A stretch of DNA of 64,000 bases from Fidelibacterota bacterium. GTDB lineage: Bacteria; Fidelibacterota; Marinisomatia; Marinisomatales; UBA1611. Shown piece by piece: positions 51,844 through 61,447 of this stretch (position 1 is the stretch's first letter; each line of letters opens with the position of its first letter). Where the stretch lies: assembly GCA_002708715.1 (NCBI GenBank), contig PAPB01000037.1:51803-115802 (forward strand), read 5' to 3'. The notes under the pieces are model-generated. The model worked only from the letters and a program-made list of their open reading frames with translations. It had not been told where the DNA came from and ran no database searches. The translations under genes were made by a program, and so were the position numbers.

Positions 51844-53189
51844 TGAATGAAAATAATAAGAATTTAAACAAATTACCTTATTCTGAAGAGGCAGAATTAG
51901 CGGTGCTTGGTTCGATGCTTTCATCTAAAGAAGCTGTAAGTAAGTCAATACAATGGTTAACACCTGAATATTTTTATAAAGAATCACATGGTAGAATATT
52001 TGCAATTATGATAGAACTATTTGAAAAAGGCGAACCAGTTGATACAGTCTCTGTTATCGATCTTTTGAAACAGAAAAAACAGCTAGATTCTATTGGCGGA
52101 ACTTATTTTATAACTGGTTTAGTTGATATGGTTCCGACAGCAGCTCACGTTGAACAATATTCAAAAATAGTGATGGAAAAAGCATTATTGAGAAATTTAA
52201 TTAATTTATCTCATGATATTGCAAAAGAAGCTTATGACGATTCACAAGATGTAGCTGATATTTTAGATACTGTAGAGCAATCAATCTTTAATATTACACA
52301 AAATCGTTTGAAAGGTGGTTTTACTCAAATTAACCCAATAATATTAGAGGCTCTTGAAAAACTTGAACAAACAAGATCAATTGGTGGAAGCGTTATTGGT
52401 GTGCCGTCAGGATTGATAGATTTAGATGAAATTACTTCTGGGTTCCAAGAAGGAGATTTAGTTATTGTTGCTGGACGTCCTGGTATGGGGAAAACAGCTT
52501 TAGCTTTATCTATTCTTCGAAATGCAGCACTAGACGCCAATATAGGTGTTGGTATGTTTAGTTTAGAAATGTCTAATTCGCAATTAGCAATGAGATTATT
52601 ATGTGCTGAAGCAAGAGTTGATAGCCATTTTGTTAGAACTGGTAAATTGCCACCAAAGTTATGGAAAAACTTGGGGATCTCTGCTGGTGATCTTGAACAG
52701 GCTCCAATTTATCTTGATGATACACCCGCACTTTCAGTCCTTGAATTAAGAGCAAAAGCAAGGCGTTTAAAAGCTGAGAAAAATATTGGAATGATTGTAG
52801 TGGATTATCTGCAATTAATGCAAGGGCCTAAAGGAGTCGAAAGTAGGCAACAAGAAATTTCTGTTATTTCACGATCTTTAAAAGCGCTGGCTAAAGAGTT
52901 AAATATCCCTATTGTAGCTTTATCTCAGTTGTCAAGAGCAGTTGAACAAAGGGCAGATAGGAAACCTCAATTATCTGATTTGAGAGAAAGTGGTGCAATT
53001 GAGCAAGACGCAGATGTTGTTATATTTTTGTATCGTCCATGGATATATACTCAAGAAGATGAAGATGATGGTAAAGCAGAAATTATTGTTTCAAAACAAA
53101 GAAATGGACCTACTGGTATAGTTAATGCTTCTTTTATTAATAAATATGCCAAATTTGAAAATCTCTCTGAAGCACAAATGCCGTTTTAA
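51843..53189 (+). CDS. dnaB: Replicative DNA helicase DnaB
   Basis: The replicative helicase, a hexameric 5'-3' motor on the lagging strand, 448 residues. The N-terminal primase-binding domain begins LPYSEEAELAVLGSML. The RecA-like domain has VIVAGRPGMGKTALAL (Walker A near residue 215), GMFSLEMSNSQLAMRLL, IVVDYLQLMQG and IVALSQLSRAVEQR with RKPQLSDLRESGAIEQDADVV. No intein is present. The length is normal. It is packed between the uracil-DNA glycosylase and rel/spoT genes with one-base overlaps on both sides. Confidence 0.97.
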   Translation: MNENNKNLNKLPYSEEAELAVLGSMLSSKEAVSKSIQWLTPEYFYKESHGRIFAIMIELFEKGEPVDTVSVIDLLKQKKQLDSIGGTYFITGLVDMVPTAAHVEQYSKIVMEKALLRNLINLSHDIAKEAYDDSQDVADILDTVEQSIFNITQNRLKGGFTQINPIILEALEKLEQTRSIGGSVIGVPSGLIDLDEITSGFQEGDLVIVAGRPGMGKTALALSILRNAALDANIGVGMFSLEMSNSQLAMRLLCAEARVDSHFVRTGKLPPKLWKNLGISAGDLEQAPIYLDDTPALSVLELRAKARRLKAEKNIGMIVVDYLQLMQGPKGVESRQQEISVISRSLKALAKELNIPIVALSQLSRAVEQRADRKPQLSDLRESGAIEQDADVVIFLYRPWIYTQEDEDDGKAEIIVSKQRNGPTGIVNASFINKYAKFENLSEAQMPF

Positions 53190-55369
53190 TGGAAAATCCC
53201 ATTGCAAAATTAGTACCACAATATTTTGGCGAATATCCTAAAAATTTTTTACAATTATTAAATAATATATCTTTGGGACCTGATCAAAATAAAAAAGATG
53301 TAGAAACTCTTTTATGGCAAGCTTATGAATTTGGGAATAGACTTCATGATGGACAAAAACGTCTATCTGGAAAACCTTATTTTTCACATTGTATTGCAGT
53401 CGCGAATACTCTTGCCAAGTGGAATATGGATACAACAACAATTATAGCAGGACTATTACATGATACTTTAGAAGACACTGACGCAACAAGAGATGATTTA
53501 ATGAATAAATTTGGAGATGAACTTGCCAGCCTTGTTAATGGTTTAACAAAATTAAAAGAAATCCAATATTCATCTCGTAAAGAAAAACAAGCTGGCAATT
53601 TTATGAAGATGTTATTATCAGTTGCTCAGGATTTAAGAGTGATAATAATTAAGTTTGCAGATCGTTTACATAATATGGAAACAATAAACTATATGCCACA
53701 AATTAAAAAGCATAGGATCGCTATTGAGACCCGTGATATATATATACCATTAGCTCATCGTATGGGGATGTCAGCAGTTAAATCACAACTGGAAGATCTG
53801 GTATTTAATGTATTAAATCCTACTGGTTACAAAGAAATTAAAACAAAAATAAAATCCAGTAAAAAACAACGATTAAAATTTATTAATGAAGTAATAAAGC
53901 CAATTGAGATAGAGTTGAATAATTATGCAATATTACCAAAAATGTATGGTCGAGCAAAATCATATTCATCAATATATGGAAAAATGATAAGCAGAAATAA
54001 AACTTTCAATGAAATTTATGATCTATCTGCATTACGTATAATTGTTGATAAACCAGAGCAATGTTATTTAGCACTTGGCCTAGTGCATAATATTTACATG
54101 CCAGTACAAGATCGCTTTAAGGATTTTATTGCAACACCAAAAACAAATGGTTATCAATCTATTCATACCACTATCATAGGACCAGGTGGACAAATGTTAG
54201 AAATACAGATTAGAACTAAGGAAATGGAAGAGACGGCAGAAATTGGAGTTGCTGCCCACTGGGTTTATAAAAACAGTAAATCATCTGATATAGATAAAAA
54301 TGTAAAGTGGCTTAGAGAATTACTTGAAATTTTAAAAAATGAATCAACTAATCCAAAAGAGTTTATGGAATTATTAAAGATTGATCTTTATAATGAAGAG
54401 ATTTTTGCATTTACTCCCTTAGGGGATTTAATTCAGTTGCCATCTGGCTCTACTCCTGTTGATTTTGCTTTTCAAGTACATACTCAAGTTGGGATGCAAT
54501 GTATGGGTGCAAAAATTAATCATCTTGTCGTCCCTCTAAATACGAAAATTAAAAATGGTGATGTTGTTGAAATTATTATTAGTAAAAAACAAAAACCAAG
54601 TATTGGTTGGCAGAAGTTTGTTGTAACCTCAAAAGCTCGTAATGAAATAAATAGATTCATTAGAAAAGAACATGATAAAGCTAGTATCAAACTTGGTGAA
54701 GAATTATTGATCAAAACAATGAGAAGGATGAAACTCGCAGATGCAATAAAAGAATTTCAAGATGGATATAATAAGTTTGGCTATGCAGATAAAAAATCAA
54801 TGTTAAATGCTATTGGTTCTGGAATTTTAACTGTAAGAGAAATGTTTGCAAAACTTAGGCCAAAAGATCAAGAATTATTACCTAATGAGGACAATACTCT
54901 AAAAACGAAAATATATAATTTTAATAGAGGGGAGGTGGTTTTAGATGGTATTGAAAATCTATTAGTTAATTTTGGTAAATGTTGTAAACCGATACCTGGA
55001 GATGATGTAATTGGTTTTGTTACAAGAGGTAGAGGAGTTACGGTACATCAAAGCTCTTGTAAAAGTTTACCTCTTTTAAGCCATGAATCAGATCGTCTTG
55101 TTCCTGTTCATTGGAATGTTAAAGCTTCAGAAAAATTTAATGTGGGCCTAAAAGTTATCGGCCTTGATTATAAAGGTTGGTTAAAAGATGTTTCTGAATG
55201 TATATCTAAAGAGAATATCAATATTTCTAGTGTTGATATTGCTGTGAAAGATTCTATTGCAGAAGCTCATTTAATTGTACAGGTGAAAAATAATAGAATA
55301 TTAAATCGGCTGATGCGAAAAATAACTAAACTTAAAAATATAGATTATGTAGAAAGGGAAGGTCGTTAA
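53189..55369 (+). CDS. Bifunctional (p)ppGpp synthetase/hydrolase (Rel/SpoT)
   Basis: A Rel/SpoT-type stringent response enzyme of 726 residues that makes and degrades (p)ppGpp. The hydrolase domain has His67 and the LLHDTLEDT motif (90-98), with intact metal ligands. In the synthetase domain, RFKDFIATPKTNGYQSIHT has the RxKD signature typical of bifunctional rather than synthetase-only enzymes. A TGS domain (FAFTPLGDLIQLPSGSTPVDFAFQVH), a zinc-finger/helical region (CCKPIPGDDVIGF) and a C-terminal ACT domain follow. It is normal in length and architecture, and sits in an operon with dnaB and an HU-like gene. Confidence 0.95.
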   Translation: MENPIAKLVPQYFGEYPKNFLQLLNNISLGPDQNKKDVETLLWQAYEFGNRLHDGQKRLSGKPYFSHCIAVANTLAKWNMDTTTIIAGLLHDTLEDTDATRDDLMNKFGDELASLVNGLTKLKEIQYSSRKEKQAGNFMKMLLSVAQDLRVIIIKFADRLHNMETINYMPQIKKHRIAIETRDIYIPLAHRMGMSAVKSQLEDLVFNVLNPTGYKEIKTKIKSSKKQRLKFINEVIKPIEIELNNYAILPKMYGRAKSYSSIYGKMISRNKTFNEIYDLSALRIIVDKPEQCYLALGLVHNIYMPVQDRFKDFIATPKTNGYQSIHTTIIGPGGQMLEIQIRTKEMEETAEIGVAAHWVYKNSKSSDIDKNVKWLRELLEILKNESTNPKEFMELLKIDLYNEEIFAFTPLGDLIQLPSGSTPVDFAFQVHTQVGMQCMGAKINHLVVPLNTKIKNGDVVEIIISKKQKPSIGWQKFVVTSKARNEINRFIRKEHDKASIKLGEELLIKTMRRMKLADAIKEFQDGYNKFGYADKKSMLNAIGSGILTVREMFAKLRPKDQELLPNEDNTLKTKIYNFNRGEVVLDGIENLLVNFGKCCKPIPGDDVIGFVTRGRGVTVHQSSCKSLPLLSHESDRLVPVHWNVKASEKFNVGLKVIGLDYKGWLKDVSECISKENINISSVDIAVKDSIAEAHLIVQVKNNRILNRLMRKITKLKNIDYVEREGR

Positions 55370-55677
55370 TGAATATTAAAACTTATACAAAAAAGGATAT
55401 AGCATTAGAATTTTCACAAAGGAAAGGTAATAGTGTGAGAAAATCTCTGCAACTAACTGAAGAATTTTTTAATATTTTAAGGGATATTTTAATCGAAGAC
55501 AATCCATATGTTAGAATAGAAATTAGAAATTTTGGTGTTTTTGAATCGAAGCCAACTAAAGCAAAACCTAGAGCTAGAAATCCAATGACAAATGAAGAAA
55601 TTTATGTGCCCGCGCATAAAAAAATTCGTTTCAAACCTGGAAAAATAATAAAGGAATATATGCGTAAGCCAATATAG
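55369..55677 (+). CDS. HU/IHF family DNA-binding protein
   Basis: A 102-residue histone-like protein of the HU/IHF family that bends DNA as a dimer. The N-terminal helices contain YTKKDIALEFSQRKGNSVRKSLQLTEEFF. The DNA-contacting beta arm runs through IEIRNFGVFESKPTKAKPRARNPMTNEEIYVPA, with the family's Arg-Asn-Pro at the tip, and is followed by KKIRFKPGK. The N-terminus is slightly longer than in classic HU. The stop codon of rel/spoT overlaps its ATG by one base. HU and IHF cannot be told apart with certainty here. Confidence 0.93.
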   Translation: MNIKTYTKKDIALEFSQRKGNSVRKSLQLTEEFFNILRDILIEDNPYVRIEIRNFGVFESKPTKAKPRARNPMTNEEIYVPAHKKIRFKPGKIIKEYMRKPI

Positions 55678-55680
55678 AAT

Positions 55681-56112
55681 ATGGGGCGAATTTTAGGTAT
55701 TGACTATGGAGATAGTCGAATTGGATTAGCTATTTCAGATCAAAATCAGAAAATTGCTTTTCCATTTAAAACTGTTAAAAATAAAGATGAAAATTGGATA
55801 ATAAAATTTTTTAATAGTTTAATTCTTGAAAAAGAAATTGACTATTTTGTTTTAGGACTTCCAATTGGTATGAATGGTAAAGATACAATGCAGACCGTAA
55901 AGGTTCGTGCATTTGCACAAAGACTAGAAACTCTTAAACTTCCTATATATCTGCAAGATGAAAGATTAACATCTGTAAGTGCTAAAAAATCATTAATTAA
56001 AGAGAATATAAAAACTGGCCACATGAAAGAAAAAATTGATGAGAGAGCTGCATCAATTCTGTTGCAACAATTTATTGATTATACAAAGAATTTTAATGAT
56101 TCTATTAAATAG
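55681..56112 (+). CDS. ruvX: Putative Holliday junction resolvase RuvX/YqgF
   Basis: A 143-residue RNase H-like nuclease of the YqgF/RuvX family, connected with Holliday junction resolution and pre-16S rRNA 5' end processing. The opening GRILGIDYGDSRIGLAISD carries the catalytic Asp7. FVLGLPIGMNG and YLQDERLTSVSAKKSL hold the middle acidic residues, and EKIDERAASILLQQF the last. The ATG follows the previous stop codon by three bases. The 3' end overlaps lnt by 17 bp. Confidence 0.93.
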   Translation: MGRILGIDYGDSRIGLAISDQNQKIAFPFKTVKNKDENWIIKFFNSLILEKEIDYFVLGLPIGMNGKDTMQTVKVRAFAQRLETLKLPIYLQDERLTSVSAKKSLIKENIKTGHMKEKIDERAASILLQQFIDYTKNFNDSIK

Positions 56113-57589
56113 GTCCACTTGGCAATTAGCTGTTATTTCTGGAATACTGGTTGGTCTTTCATATCTTCATATGAGACTCAATTTTTTTGTTTATTTTGGT
56201 TTTATTCCTATTCTTCATTGTTGGATATTAAATGATAAATGGGATAATCTTAAATCAGGATATATTTTTGGTATAACTTATAATATCATATCCAACTATT
56301 GGATTGGCACTAACTCTGGCGCTGAATTTTACGTAGTAATACTATCCTTGATTTTTGCTGTATTGTATCTATCAATATTTTGGGGTATTGCAGGATTTGT
56401 ATATGGTAAAATAAAAACTGATTATAATAATTTTATTGCACTACCATTTTTAATAGTTACTCTAGAATGGATAAGGAGTTTTGGTCCATTAGGCTTTCCT
56501 TGGGGTAATTTAGCTTTAACGCAAGTAGATTATTTATTACTATTGCAATTGATTGATTTTACGGGACCTTATTTTTTATCTTTTATTATTATAATAATTA
56601 ATCTGGTAGTATATAAATCACTAGTTAAGAAAGATTTTTTTTTAAAAAACTTAAAGATTATTGTTTTATTACCTATTATAATCATAGCCTTTGGTTATAT
56701 AAGAATAAAAACCTTGAAATATCTGAATCACAATATAAATATTGCTGTTATTCAGCCAAATATAGATCCAAATGAAAAATGGGATTACAATACTAGAAAA
56801 TTGACGATTTCTTTTATGGATTCCTTATATAATAAAGCTATTTCATTAAACCCAGACATAATTTTGTTTCCTGAAACCGCGTTGCCTACATATCTAAGGA
56901 TTAATAATAATATAAGAAATAATATACAACAAAAAGTTAATCAATCAGGAATACCAGCGTTAATTGGAACCATCGATAGAGATTTTGATTCATTAGGTAA
57001 TAAGATTTATTATAATAGTGCAATATATTTTAGTCCAAATGAACAATTTGCAATGTATAATAAGATTCATTTAGTGCCATTTGCGGAATATGATTTAGTA
57101 CCTAATTTTTTATCACCATTGGAAAAATTAAATTTAAATATTAACAGAGGTATTTTTAAAAAAGGTGATAATTTCACTTTGTTTAAATGGGAAAATATTA
57201 ATTTTGCAGATCTTATTTGTTATGAATCTAGTTTCCCTAGATATGCTCGTGAATTTGTAAAAAAAGGTGCTAATATATTAATGATACAGGCAAATGATGG
57301 ATGGCTTGGAAAATCTGCTGGACCTTATCAGCATTTTGCACATGCAAGGTTAAGAGCTATAGAAAATCGAATCCCTATTGTTAGATGCGGTAATACTGGT
57401 ATCTCTGGTGTAATATTGCCAACTGGTGAAATCAAAATACAAATACCAATTGATGAAGAAGTCGTATTTAAAGAAAAGATTTCTTTAAATAATTCTGGTA
57501 CGTTTTATACTTATTATGGTGATGTATTTGCGGCTATATCTTTTGTAATATTTCTATTTTTAGGTCCTGTAAATTGCTTAAAAAAATAA
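56096..57589 (+). CDS. lnt: Apolipoprotein N-acyltransferase
   Basis: Lnt adds the third acyl chain to bacterial lipoproteins at the periplasmic face of the inner membrane. About seven N-terminal hydrophobic segments carry EWIRSFGPLGFPWGNLALTQ. The nitrilase-like domain has the catalytic Glu in FPETALPTY, the Lys in YNKIHLVPFAEY, and the Cys in LICYESSFPRYAREFVKKGANILMIQANDGWLGKS. The ATG at 56096 is preferred because it starts just before the first membrane helix; the frame extends 60 bases further into ruvX. It indicates an outer membrane with triacylated lipoproteins. The length of 497 residues is normal. Confidence 0.95.
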   Translation: MILLNRSTWQLAVISGILVGLSYLHMRLNFFVYFGFIPILHCWILNDKWDNLKSGYIFGITYNIISNYWIGTNSGAEFYVVILSLIFAVLYLSIFWGIAGFVYGKIKTDYNNFIALPFLIVTLEWIRSFGPLGFPWGNLALTQVDYLLLLQLIDFTGPYFLSFIIIIINLVVYKSLVKKDFFLKNLKIIVLLPIIIIAFGYIRIKTLKYLNHNINIAVIQPNIDPNEKWDYNTRKLTISFMDSLYNKAISLNPDIILFPETALPTYLRINNNIRNNIQQKVNQSGIPALIGTIDRDFDSLGNKIYYNSAIYFSPNEQFAMYNKIHLVPFAEYDLVPNFLSPLEKLNLNINRGIFKKGDNFTLFKWENINFADLICYESSFPRYAREFVKKGANILMIQANDGWLGKSAGPYQHFAHARLRAIENRIPIVRCGNTGISGVILPTGEIKIQIPIDEEVVFKEKISLNNSGTFYTYYGDVFAAISFVIFLFLGPVNCLKK

Positions 57590-58173
57590 TAATATTAAAA
57601 ATTTTAATTTTTATAAATGTTTTAAATGCAGGTGATTATAATCTTCATCCATCTGTCAAGTCGATTTTATTGCCAGGCTGGGGTGAGTCAGAATTGAAAA
57701 GTAAAAATCGATCTAAGTATTTTTTTGTTTTTGAAATTTCATTATGGACTGCTTTTGCAGGCTTCTATACTTTTGGTAATCATAAAAAAAAACAATATCA
57801 ATCATTTGCAGCACAATTTGCAGGAGTTAATCCAAATTATAAAAATCATAAATATTGGGTAGATATTGGTAATTATATTAATTTAGATGAACATAATGCT
57901 GAGCATTTACGATGGAGATCAATTAATGACTTATATTCGTTTGATAATAATTGGCATTGGAAATCAATTTCGCATATGAAAAAGTTCGAAAAAATGCGAA
58001 TCGAAAGTGATATGTATGCAAAATATGGAGAATATATATTAGGTGTTATTACATTGAATCATATTATTTCTGCAATTAATTCATTATATCTATCAAGATT
58101 AAACCAAAATATCCAATTCAAACCAAACATTGGTAGTAATAGAGCTGAAATAGAATTGATTCTAAAGATTTAA
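57574..58173 (+). CDS. DUF5683-like membrane-associated protein of unknown function
   Basis: A 199-residue protein with an N-terminal signal peptide or anchor (KKIIILKILIFINVLNAG). It has a HPSVKSILLPGWGESELKSKNRS segment near residue 25, in keeping with the DUF5683 pattern (SLLLPGWGQ), then a hydrophobic segment (FEISLWTAFAGFYTFG). The middle has several Trp and Tyr (NNWHWKS), and the C-terminal helix is YGEYILGVITLNHIISAINSLYLSRL. Comparable proteins are common in FCB bacteria. The function is unknown. The TTG start lies inside the end of lnt. Confidence 0.7.
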   Translation: MLKKIIILKILIFINVLNAGDYNLHPSVKSILLPGWGESELKSKNRSKYFFVFEISLWTAFAGFYTFGNHKKKQYQSFAAQFAGVNPNYKNHKYWVDIGNYINLDEHNAEHLRWRSINDLYSFDNNWHWKSISHMKKFEKMRIESDMYAKYGEYILGVITLNHIISAINSLYLSRLNQNIQFKPNIGSNRAEIELILKI

Positions 58174-58202
58174 GTTTATTGATCTTATACGCATTTATTT
58201 GT

Positions 58203-58934
58203 ATGAAATATAAAATGACAATACAATATGATGGCTCTTATTTTTCTGGATGGCAAATACAAGATACGCAATGTACTGTACAAGGATTAATCGAATCTAT
58301 TTTGCAAAAAATTTCAAAAAATTCTGAGAGAATTATTATATATGGTGCAGGTAGGACTGATACTGGTGTTCATGCTTGGGGGCAAATAGCTCACGTTGAA
58401 TTAAATATGAATCTACAAACATATGAATTACAAAATGCATTGAATGGTAATTTACCTAAATACTGCAGAATAATGAAAATTGAGAAGGTACCAAAAGATT
58501 TTCATTCTAGATTTGATGCTAAAAGTAGGCAGTATTTATATCAATGTTATACAGGATCTTCTATTCTTAATGATAATCAGGCATGGATATTGCCTAGCAT
58601 AGATTTGAATTTATTGAATGGTCTAGCGAAATATTGTATAGGTTTAAATAATTTTTTATCATTTAGTAAATATAGTAAGGATAAAAAAAATACAAATTGT
58701 TTGGTTTATGAAGCTTATTGGTTAAAAAATCATCAAATGTCTACATTTTATATTAAAGCAAATAGATATCTCCATCATATGATAAGATATCTAGTCGGTT
58801 CTATGATCGGTGTTCAGCAAGGTAGAATGTCAGAAGCTGAGTTTAAAGCATTATTAGATAAACCAAAAAAAGATGTTAAAATCTTTAGAGCCCCTTCTAG
58901 AGGGTTGATATTGGAGAAAATTAATTATGAATAA
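58203..58934 (+). CDS. truA: tRNA pseudouridine(38-40) synthase TruA
   Basis: TruA isomerises uridines 38-40 in the anticodon stem of many tRNAs, 243 residues. KMTIQYDGSYFSGWQIQ is the N-terminal block, GAGRTDTGVHAWGQIAHVE holds the catalytic Asp53, and FHSRFDAKSRQYLYQ and RYLHHMIRYLVGSMIGVQQGRM are also diagnostic. The ATG at 58203 was chosen because homology begins there. The frame is open to a TTG 24 bases upstream, but those residues look like leader sequence. The gene ends 8 bp into the next. Confidence 0.96.
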   Translation: MKYKMTIQYDGSYFSGWQIQDTQCTVQGLIESILQKISKNSERIIIYGAGRTDTGVHAWGQIAHVELNMNLQTYELQNALNGNLPKYCRIMKIEKVPKDFHSRFDAKSRQYLYQCYTGSSILNDNQAWILPSIDLNLLNGLAKYCIGLNNFLSFSKYSKDKKNTNCLVYEAYWLKNHQMSTFYIKANRYLHHMIRYLVGSMIGVQQGRMSEAEFKALLDKPKKDVKIFRAPSRGLILEKINYE

Positions 58935-60000
58935 AAATTTATTTTTTATTTTTCAAATTATTTTATTTCGATTTATTCTTGGTAATGACATAACAAAATC
59001 TAGAGAAACGGCAATAACTCACGCTATTAAAAAAGTTGGTCCTGCAGTTGCAAGTATTAATGTTGAGCAACATATTTCGTCCGTTTCTTTTGATCCATTT
59101 TTTGGTTTTATATATCCTAAAAATATTTATCCAATGAAAAGTTCTGGAAGCGGTATTGTTATTAGTCCAGATGGTTTTTTATTAACAAATTATCATGTGA
59201 TTGAAAATGCTGATAAGATAACTGCTACTTTATCTGGGGGAGAAGAATATAATACAGAAATCATAGGAACTGATGAAACCTCCGATCTGGCATTATTAAA
59301 ATTAATTGGATCTAATTTCCCATACGCAGAGCTAGGTGATTCTGAAAAATTATTAATAGGTGAATGGGTTATCGCTTTGGGTAACCCTTTTGAATTATTT
59401 ACTATTAGTAATAGCCCTTCAGCTAGTTTAGGAATTATTAGTGCAGTTAATATGGATTTTGGAATGCAAAAATCAGGAAAAGTATTACAAAATATGATTC
59501 AAACTGATGCTGCAATAAATCCAGGAAACTCTGGTGGACCTTTAGTTAATTCAAATGGTGAAGTTATTGGAATAAATACTTTTATTTTTACAGATTATGA
59601 ACATTTTCGTGGATCGGTAGGTATAGGTTTTGCTATCCCAATAAATACAGCTAAAAGGATAGCTGAAGAATTAAGATCTTCAGGGGAAGTTGATCGTGGA
59701 TATTCAACAGGTCTTGTAGTGAAAAGCTTAACCAGAAGTATATCACGTTATCTTAATATCCCATTTGTTGAAGGTGTTATTATCGTAGAAGTAGTAAAAA
59801 AAAGCGCTGCAGATTATGCAGGATTAGAGACTGGAGATATTATAGTAAAAGTAAATAATATAAATATTAGCAAACCTATTGATATAAGAAAAATAATAAT
59901 TGAAAATGATCTCAGAGCGGGTGACATTATTAAACTAGATATTTATAGAAATGAAAATTTTAAGAAAGTTAAAATAGAACTAGGAAAGTATATAAAATAA
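58927..60000 (+). CDS. HtrA/Deg-family serine protease with one PDZ domain
   Basis: A periplasmic trypsin-like protease of the HtrA/Deg family, 357 residues. A signal peptide or anchor occupies the first 20 residues. The catalytic triad is His90 (LLTNYHVIENAD), Asp120 (TSDLALLKL) and Ser202 (NPGNSGGPLVNSNG). One PDZ domain follows (EGVIIVEVVKKSAADYAGLETGDIIVKVNNINIS), compared with two in DegP, so the layout is closer to DegS or DegQ-like forms. It probably degrades or senses misfolded outer-membrane proteins. It overlaps truA by 8 bp. Confidence 0.93.
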   Translation: MNKNLFFIFQIILFRFILGNDITKSRETAITHAIKKVGPAVASINVEQHISSVSFDPFFGFIYPKNIYPMKSSGSGIVISPDGFLLTNYHVIENADKITATLSGGEEYNTEIIGTDETSDLALLKLIGSNFPYAELGDSEKLLIGEWVIALGNPFELFTISNSPSASLGIISAVNMDFGMQKSGKVLQNMIQTDAAINPGNSGGPLVNSNGEVIGINTFIFTDYEHFRGSVGIGFAIPINTAKRIAEELRSSGEVDRGYSTGLVVKSLTRSISRYLNIPFVEGVIIVEVVKKSAADYAGLETGDIIVKVNNINISKPIDIRKIIIENDLRAGDIIKLDIYRNENFKKVKIELGKYIK

Positions 60001-60066
60001 ATTTTTTAAATAGAATGATAATGAGATTAATTATTGTTACATTTGCCAAATTTTTTAAATCAAAAG

Positions 60067-60792
60067 ATGAAAACAAAACCAAAATATTTTATACCAAATA
60101 TATTAACATTAACAAATATGTTTCTTGGCTTTCTATCTATAGGATTAATACTTAATGGACAACCTTTAAAAGCTGGGATATTGATAATAATAGCAAGTAT
60201 TCTAGATGCTTTTGATGGAAAAATCGCAAGGTTATTAGGTATTGAATCTAGATTTGGTGTAGAATTTGATTCCATGGCCGATACTATATCTTTTTGTGTT
60301 GTTCCTTCAATTTTAATTTATTCTTTGTATATTGATGGATTACATCCTTTAATTGGTTCAGCAATATCTTTTATGCCTTTAATGTTTGGTACTATAAGGT
60401 TAGCAAAATTTAATATTGATCAAGAATTAGGAAAATTAAAGAATTACACTCTTGGTTTAACTACTCCCATATCAACTATTACGATCTTTGCATATCTATT
60501 TTTTAATTATGAGTTATATGAAAATTATGGTGATCCAAGAACTGCATTAATCCTTGTATCATTGTTGTGTTTTTTAATGGTTAGTCCAATTCATTTTTAT
60601 AAATTTCCATTATTATCATATAAATCAGGAAGAACTAATTCTATTGTTTTAACATTTTTTATTTTTTCTGCATTAGGTATAATATTCTATAGGGGGATTT
60701 TCCTTTTTCCTATTACGCTATTATTTATTAGTTGGAGTATTATTTTTTGGATTTTACATTTCAATAAAAATCAAATTGAAATAAAGAATTAA
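60067..60792 (+). CDS. pssA: CDP-diacylglycerol-serine O-phosphatidyltransferase
   Basis: An integral membrane CDP-alcohol phosphatidyltransferase of 241 residues, probably making phosphatidylserine for phosphatidylethanolamine synthesis. The CDP-alcohol signature DG(x2)AR(x8)G(x3)D(x3)D is perfect: Asp50-Gly51, Ala54-Arg55, Gly64, Asp68, Asp72. The start at 60067 gives the usual KPKYFIPNILTLTNMFLGFLSIG N-terminus; the open frame continues to a TTG 33 bases upstream. About six membrane helices follow. The substrate serine is inferred from subfamily resemblance; other alcohols are possible. It is followed by a small membrane protein gene. Confidence 0.9.
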   Translation: MKTKPKYFIPNILTLTNMFLGFLSIGLILNGQPLKAGILIIIASILDAFDGKIARLLGIESRFGVEFDSMADTISFCVVPSILIYSLYIDGLHPLIGSAISFMPLMFGTIRLAKFNIDQELGKLKNYTLGLTTPISTITIFAYLFFNYELYENYGDPRTALILVSLLCFLMVSPIHFYKFPLLSYKSGRTNSIVLTFFIFSALGIIFYRGIFLFPITLLFISWSIIFWILHFNKNQIEIKN

Positions 60793-60802
60793 TTAATAAT
60801 TG

Positions 60803-61090
60803 ATGAAAAATCGTGATATATCTTTAATAACTCTTGGTTTATTTACAGGTGCTATTATTGGAGGTGTTATAGGAAACTTAATGGGTTGGATGCTTCCAGA
60901 GGGAGTGGTAAAAGATTTCTTTTTAACTAGTGTAAATTTTGATATAGGAAGTAGCTTTGGTAGTGATAATGGTATCATAATAATTGATTTCAAAATAATA
61001 ACTTTAAAATTTGGATTATCTTTATCTCTTAATTTTACTAGTGTTATTGGATTAGCAACTGCCTATTATATATTAAGGTTTTTTAGATAA
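60803..61090 (+). CDS. DUF4321-like small membrane protein
   Basis: A 95-residue protein with an N-terminal glycine-rich membrane helix (ISLITLGLFTGAIIGGVIGNLMGWMLP) and a C-terminal hydrophobic segment (LSLNFTSVIGLATAYYILRFF). Gene order and layout match the DUF4321 family, a set of uncharacterised proteins found in Firmicutes and FCB bacteria. The ATG at 60803 is preferred to the TTG one codon earlier. Function unknown. It lies between pssA and tatA. Confidence 0.7.
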   Translation: MKNRDISLITLGLFTGAIIGGVIGNLMGWMLPEGVVKDFFLTSVNFDIGSSFGSDNGIIIIDFKIITLKFGLSLSLNFTSVIGLATAYYILRFFR

Positions 61091-61131
61091 TTTTTAGAAA
61101 ATTAATAAATGAATAATTTGTAAATTACAAT

Positions 61132-61323
61132 ATGTTTAATCTAGGAACTGGTGAACTGCTTATAATATTTTTAGTCATTCTGCTTCTTTTTGGAGCAAAA
61201 AGACTGCCTGAACTTGCTCGAGGACTTGGAAAAGGAATAAATGAGTTTAAGGATGCTGTAGAAACAGGGAAAAAAGAAATATTAGATGCTGAAGAGAAAT
61301 CAGAAAACAAAAGCAATTCATAA
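61132..61323 (+). CDS. tatA: Sec-independent protein translocase subunit TatA
   Basis: TatA/E-type subunit of the twin-arginine translocase, which exports folded proteins, 63 residues. A short membrane helix (GTGELLIIFLVILLLFGAKRLPELARGLGKGINEFK) is followed by an amphipathic helix and a charged tail, the normal TatA layout. The FGAKRLPELARGLGKG hinge is diagnostic. No tatC is adjacent. It is followed by a 124-bp gap, then the Bat operon. Confidence 0.95.
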   Translation: MFNLGTGELLIIFLVILLLFGAKRLPELARGLGKGINEFKDAVETGKKEILDAEEKSENKSNS

Positions 61324-61447
61324 TAAAAATATAAAAAGAATTTAGATTTCAAAGGTTGGAATTTTTTTATTTTTGAAACTAAGTACAGGTTTTTTCGTTA
61401 AATAATCCAAATTTGATTAATTAAAAAAGGGATTCTTCGAAAAATAA